DNA of 9,702 nucleotides, taken from Faecalitalea sp. UBA4312. GTDB lineage: Bacteria > Bacillota_I > Bacilli_A > Erysipelotrichales > Erysipelotrichaceae. A program made the position numbers and the translations under genes. This document shows positions 7,128-9,702 of the stretch, in pieces. How positions within the stretch are numbered: the stretch's first letter is position 1; every line of letters starts with the position of its first letter. The notes beneath the pieces were generated by a model. It saw nothing but the letters and a program-made list of their open reading frames with translations, did not search any database and had not been told where the DNA came from. The DNA lies in the NCBI GenBank assembly GCA_002394635.1, contig DGUK01000001.1, positions 1 to 9,702 of the forward strand, read 5' to 3'.

Positions 7128-7809
7128 ATTCAGCTACATAAAACGCTTTTTCTAATGCAAAATATAAACCAAAGTTCAATCCAAACAAAATAGCACAGAC
7201 AAAGATGATCTTTATCCATAGAAGGAACAAGTTATTGGCTTTGTATGTGTCATCTAAACGCATGGCCTTAAACTGTGCCCACGCCACATAAAATGACGCA
7301 AAATAAGAAAGCGCCTGGAATATAACAATGAGCGGTTCCGGATTGGAGATCCAAAAAATCGGATCCAGCAGTTCTTTTTTCTCTAAAGCCTTCACAAAGA
7401 CAGTCGTAGCTTTGATTGCATGATGCTGGTTAAACATACCCATAGCCCCCAAAAAAGCAACGGCCAGCATGATCAATAAAGGCAGTAATGTCAGAATTCT
7501 TTTCCATGTCGGGTCGTCATCGGTGACCCGATATGTCTGTGCCAATAGACATATCACCGCAAATCCATAGAGCAGGATATATACTATCTGATAATATGGA
7601 ACCATAAAATAGCCAACACTGAAAATGAACATCAACAATAAAATGAAGTTCGATATTAAATCTACAGTATCATGCCGCCAGTGTATCTCCCATAATCCGA
7701 ATTCTCCAAAAGAAAAAATCGTTGTGATCGCATGGCGGATCGGTTTAGGCAGTAATAAGGCAATTAACGCGATAACACCAACAATGCCATATATAATATA
7801 ATCTGTCAT
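7126..7809 (-). CDS. Six-helix integral membrane protein, family not recognised
   Basis: A 227-residue protein that I cannot assign to a family. It has six probable membrane helices, near residues 4-20, 51-70, 73-92, 105-125, 159-180 and 192-218, and no cleavable signal peptide. The loop between helices 1 and 2 is distinctive: FSFGEFGLWEIHWRHDTVD (32-50) is rich in aromatic and charged residues and may be a functional or re-entrant segment. Other loops are short, apart from one with an acidic patch (TDDDP, 96-100) and one of about 33 residues between helices 4 and 5. No transporter, protease or enzyme motif was seen. ATG 7809 is chosen because GGGAG lies six bases upstream; the ATG at 7815 directly abuts that site. 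It is the first gene of the operon with the Xaa-Pro aminopeptidase, CpXC and galE. Confidence 0.8.
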   Translation of the reverse strand: MTDYIIYGIVGVIALIALLLPKPIRHAITTIFSFGEFGLWEIHWRHDTVDLISNFILLLMFIFSVGYFMVPYYQIVYILLYGFAVICLLAQTYRVTDDDPTWKRILTLLPLLIMLAVAFLGAMGMFNQHHAIKATTVFVKALEKKELLDPIFWISNPEPLIVIFQALSYFASFYVAWAQFKAMRLDDTYKANNLFLLWIKIIFVCAILFGLNFGLYFALEKAFYVAE

Positions 7810-7839
7810 AATCATCTCCCATTTCGATACACTTATCTG

Positions 7840-7868
7840 ACAATATTGTAAAATAAATCATGTGTAAA
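7840..7868 (-). promoter_or_regulatory. Candidate promoter of the membrane protein-aminopeptidase-CpXC-galE operon
   Basis: On the minus strand TTTACA (7863-7868) and TATTGT (7840-7845) stand 17 bp apart, close to the sigma-A consensus (five and four of six matches). The start would fall near 7833, about 24 bases before the ATG at 7809. The -10 lies inside the palindrome ACAATATTGT (7840-7849) and the -35 overlaps one arm of the inverted repeat at 7856-7901, so a regulator could bind here. Confidence 0.5.
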
Positions 7869-7907
7869 GTCTACAATATATGTACAAAAATACACATGAT
7901 TACACAT
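7856..7907. repeat. Inverted repeat with three TACACAT heptamers, possible operator or terminator
   Basis: AATCATGTGTA (7856-7866) and TACACATGATT (7891-7901) form a perfect 11-bp inverted repeat around 24 bases. A further TACACAT (7901-7907) repeats the right arm in direct orientation 10 bp on, giving three heptamers (7860-7866, 7891-7897, 7901-7907). On the minus strand the arm is followed by TATTTTAC, so the same structure could act as a weak, long-loop terminator for mscS, whose stop is at 7908-7910. The 10-bp period suggests binding on one DNA face. Confidence 0.5.
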
Positions 7908-8675
7908 TTATTTGTCTGAGGTTGCATGAATGTTGTAAGCCGGTACTTCAGCGACTTCTTTTCTTGCCTGCTGCAGCTGTTCCTGCAACGCAAACAAGGT
8001 CGGCCAGTACATCTCGTATGGAACATAACAATAGATGCCAAGTACAACATATCTTTCCTTGAAATTGTCGACCGTGACCTGGATGGATTCCTCATTTTTC
8101 AAGATCTCCGGCTGGTGGCGTATAATCTGTTCAAAGGTATGCATGCACCGAGGCAGATTGGTAGAATGAGAAATCGGCATCTGAATATGGATCCTTCGAT
8201 TTTTTTCCTTCGAATAATTCACAACAATGGAAGAGATGATCATCGCATTCGGAATGACGACCTCTTGTCTGTCAAAGGTCAATAACGTTGTAAACATGAC
8301 CTCCAGACGTGTACAGGCCCCTTCATATTCACCAATCTGGATATAATCACCGATGGAAAAAGGTTTGGTCAATAAAATCTGGATGCCTCCAGCCACATTG
8401 GCCATGTTCTCTTTTAATGCCAGCGAAATACCGAGTCCGGCTGCAGACAGGGCACCGACGATGACATTGGTATTGACCCCTAAGCTGGATAAAGCCATGA
8501 CTGTCCCGATGATCCGAATAATAATACTGAGCGAAGAACCAATAAATGTCATCGCTCCCTGCTCAGGAATGGCCTTTCCCAATTTCAGAAATAAACGCTT
8601 GACCAACGGGCCCGCAATCCAGCCGATAAGGAGTATAACAACGGCCTGAAGCCACTTATTTTCTAAGAAATTCAT
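7908..8675 (-). CDS. MscS-family small-conductance mechanosensitive channel
   Basis: A 255-residue membrane channel that would open under membrane tension and release solutes during hypo-osmotic shock. Three helices are seen: about 9-29, 45-66, and the pore helix 70-104, which has the Ala/Gly packing pattern GALSAAGLGISLALKENM typical of MscS TM3. The conserved segment ILLTKPFSIGDYIQIG (100-115) follows, then the beta domain ending in VVIPNAMI (139-146), and an alpha-beta C-terminal domain. It is slightly shorter than E. coli MscS (286). The beta domain reads GEYEGACTRLEVMFTTL where relatives usually have a GxVxxI pattern, a modest departure. ATG 8675 follows a perfect AGGAGG by four bases. 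It lies 26 bases downstream of gltX, with a terminator hairpin between, so its expression may depend on readthrough or on a promoter inside gltX that I could not locate. Confidence 0.93.
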   Translation of the reverse strand: MNFLENKWLQAVVILLIGWIAGPLVKRLFLKLGKAIPEQGAMTFIGSSLSIIIRIIGTVMALSSLGVNTNVIVGALSAAGLGISLALKENMANVAGGIQILLTKPFSIGDYIQIGEYEGACTRLEVMFTTLLTFDRQEVVIPNAMIISSIVVNYSKEKNRRIHIQMPISHSTNLPRCMHTFEQIIRHQPEILKNEESIQVTVDNFKERYVVLGIYCYVPYEMYWPTLFALQEQLQQARKEVAEVPAYNIHATSDK

Positions 8676-8686
8676 AATCCCTCCTG

Positions 8687-8713
8687 AAAAAGAACCGGAG
8701 ATTAAGCCGGTTC
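8687..8713 (-). terminator. Intrinsic terminator overlapping the gltX stop
   Basis: On the minus strand GAACCGG (8707-8713) and CCGGTTC (8692-8698) form a perfect 7-bp GC-rich stem with an 8-nt loop, followed at once by TTTTT (8687-8691). The gltX stop codon (8702-8704) is in the loop. The AGGAGG of mscS begins one base after the T-run, so the hairpin fills almost the whole intergenic gap. Confidence 0.75.
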
Positions 8714-9702
8714 ATTGATCACTTGTTTCAAACGATCGATTCCAATCTGAATACGACGTAAACATTCTTCTTTTCCCAATAAATAAGCGATTTCTGTAGC
8801 TCCTCCCGGAGTTGCCTTTTTACCGGATAAAGCAGTACGGATAGGCCATAATAAGACACCGTTCTTCACGCCCATCTGTGCCGGCATGCTTAATAAGTAT
8901 TCATGCAGTGCCTGGGCATCCTCCCAGTGCTCATAACCAGCCAACGGCTCCATCATCGCTTCCAAAACCTTTAAAGAGCTTTCTTTCGTTGATTTCTGCC
9001 GTTTATGGCGGAACATTTCCAGATCGTATTGCTCATCATACGAATCCAGGAAGTCTACTAACTGCGCAATATCGTTCAACGTATTGATACGTGGACGGAT
9101 CAGATCGGCAATATAGTTCCAGTCATACGTCTTGTGCAATACTTCTTTTAAACGTGGAATAACCAGATCATAATACGCTTGATCGTCCATGTCCCTTAAA
9201 TAAACACTGTTCATCCAGGTCAGCTTATCGATATCAAAAATCGCCGGACGCTTGGAAATGCGTCGGATATCGAATTGTTCGATTAATTCCTGCAACGTAA
9301 AGATTTCCTGATCGGATTCAGGCGACCATCCCAACAAGGCGATATAATTGATCACAGCTTCCGGCAAATATCCCTTGGCAATCAGATCCTGGAAAGAGGC
9401 ATCCCCATTTCGTTTGGAGAGCTTGTGCTGTTCATCCTTCATCACCGGTGGAACGTGTACATACACAGGTCGCTGCCAACCATAGGCATCATAGATCAAG
9501 TTGTATTTTGGTGTACTCGATAAATACTCATTTCCACGTACCACATGGCTGATCTGCATCTGATGATCATCGATGATATTGGCAAAATTGTATGTCGGGA
9601 ATCCATCTGATTTGATCAATACCATTTCATCTAGAATATCGCTTTCCACTTCAATATGACCATATACTTCATCATCAAATGCGGTCGTTTCCACTTGATC
9701 GA
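8702..9702 (-). CDS. gltX: Glutamyl-tRNA synthetase, partial (N-terminus beyond right edge)
   Basis: The last 332 residues of GluRS, a class I aminoacyl-tRNA synthetase that charges tRNA-Glu in the cytoplasm. Visible parts are the end of the catalytic fold with SDGFPTYNFANIIDDH and HVVRGNEYLSSTPK, the KMSKS-type loop KLSKR (9410-9424) in the typical context HVPPVMKDEQHKLSKRNG, ALLGWSP, and the helical anticodon-binding domain ending near WPIRTALSGKKATPGG. Compared with a full protein of about 470-490 residues, roughly 150 residues including the HIGH motif lie outside the window. The apparent GTG start at 9694 is only an internal valine codon; the frame continues open to the edge. Bacillota GluRS often also charges tRNA-Gln when GlnRS is absent, which cannot be judged here. 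It lies upstream of mscS with a terminator between. Confidence 0.95.
   Translation of the reverse strand, partial: DQVETTAFDDEVYGHIEVESDILDEMVLIKSDGFPTYNFANIIDDHQMQISHVVRGNEYLSSTPKYNLIYDAYGWQRPVYVHVPPVMKDEQHKLSKRNGDASFQDLIAKGYLPEAVINYIALLGWSPESDQEIFTLQELIEQFDIRRISKRPAIFDIDKLTWMNSVYLRDMDDQAYYDLVIPRLKEVLHKTYDWNYIADLIRPRINTLNDIAQLVDFLDSYDEQYDLEMFRHKRQKSTKESSLKVLEAMMEPLAGYEHWEDAQALHEYLLSMPAQMGVKNGVLLWPIRTALSGKKATPGGATEIAYLLGKEECLRRIQIGIDRLKQVINEPA

Noticed and set aside
9692..9694. A GTG start for gltX near the right edge.
   Set aside because: The frame stays open to the edge, and the protein there is in the middle of the catalytic fold, so this is an internal valine.

Overview
The window looks like a stretch of ordinary chromosome from a moderately AT-rich, low-GC Gram-positive bacterium. 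Supporting signs are strong AAGGAG/AGGAGG ribosome binding sites, short gaps or overlaps between genes, a likely TTG start, simple hairpin terminators with U-tracts, and protein sequences of Bacillota type. My best guess for the lineage is Erysipelotrichales or a close relative, but this rests on protein character alone. I see no rRNA, tRNA, CRISPR array, transposase, integrase or prophage gene.

Layout. (1) Positions 1-2015, minus strand: a tight three-gene operon, bicupin -> HAD phosphatase of phosphoglycolate phosphatase type -> ROK-family sugar kinase or regulator, the last cut by the left edge. (2) Positions 2016-2108: a 93-bp divergent promoter region. (3) Positions 2109-3638, plus strand: a lactate/glycolate permease of the LctP family, ending in a clear intrinsic terminator. 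(4) Positions 3639-3814: a convergent gap with two hairpins and no gene. (5) Positions 3815-7809, minus strand: a compact operon read from right to left, unknown six-helix membrane protein -> three-domain Xaa-Pro aminopeptidase -> CpXC zinc-ribbon protein -> galE. (6) Positions 7810-7907: a repeat-rich promoter gap. (7) Positions 7908-8675, minus strand: an MscS-type mechanosensitive channel. (8) Positions 8702-9702, minus strand: the C-terminal two thirds of glutamyl-tRNA synthetase, cut by the right edge, with a terminator hairpin between it and mscS.

How the genes may work together. The permease and the divergent cupin/phosphatase/ROK operon share one short promoter region, so they may form a small module for two- or three-carbon hydroxyacids: LctP carriers move lactate and glycolate, and a phosphoglycolate phosphatase makes glycolate. 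In the galE operon the junctions are very tight (a stop codon touching a Shine-Dalgarno sequence, a 3-nt gap, an ATGA overlap), which implies translational coupling. A promoter-like sequence (TTGAAA, 16 bp, TATAAT) at the end of the aminopeptidase gene could also express CpXC-galE separately.

I did not find a clearly new multi-gene system. The least explained parts are the bicupin with altered metal-binding motifs, the unknown membrane protein together with its repeat-rich upstream region, and the control elements at gene junctions.
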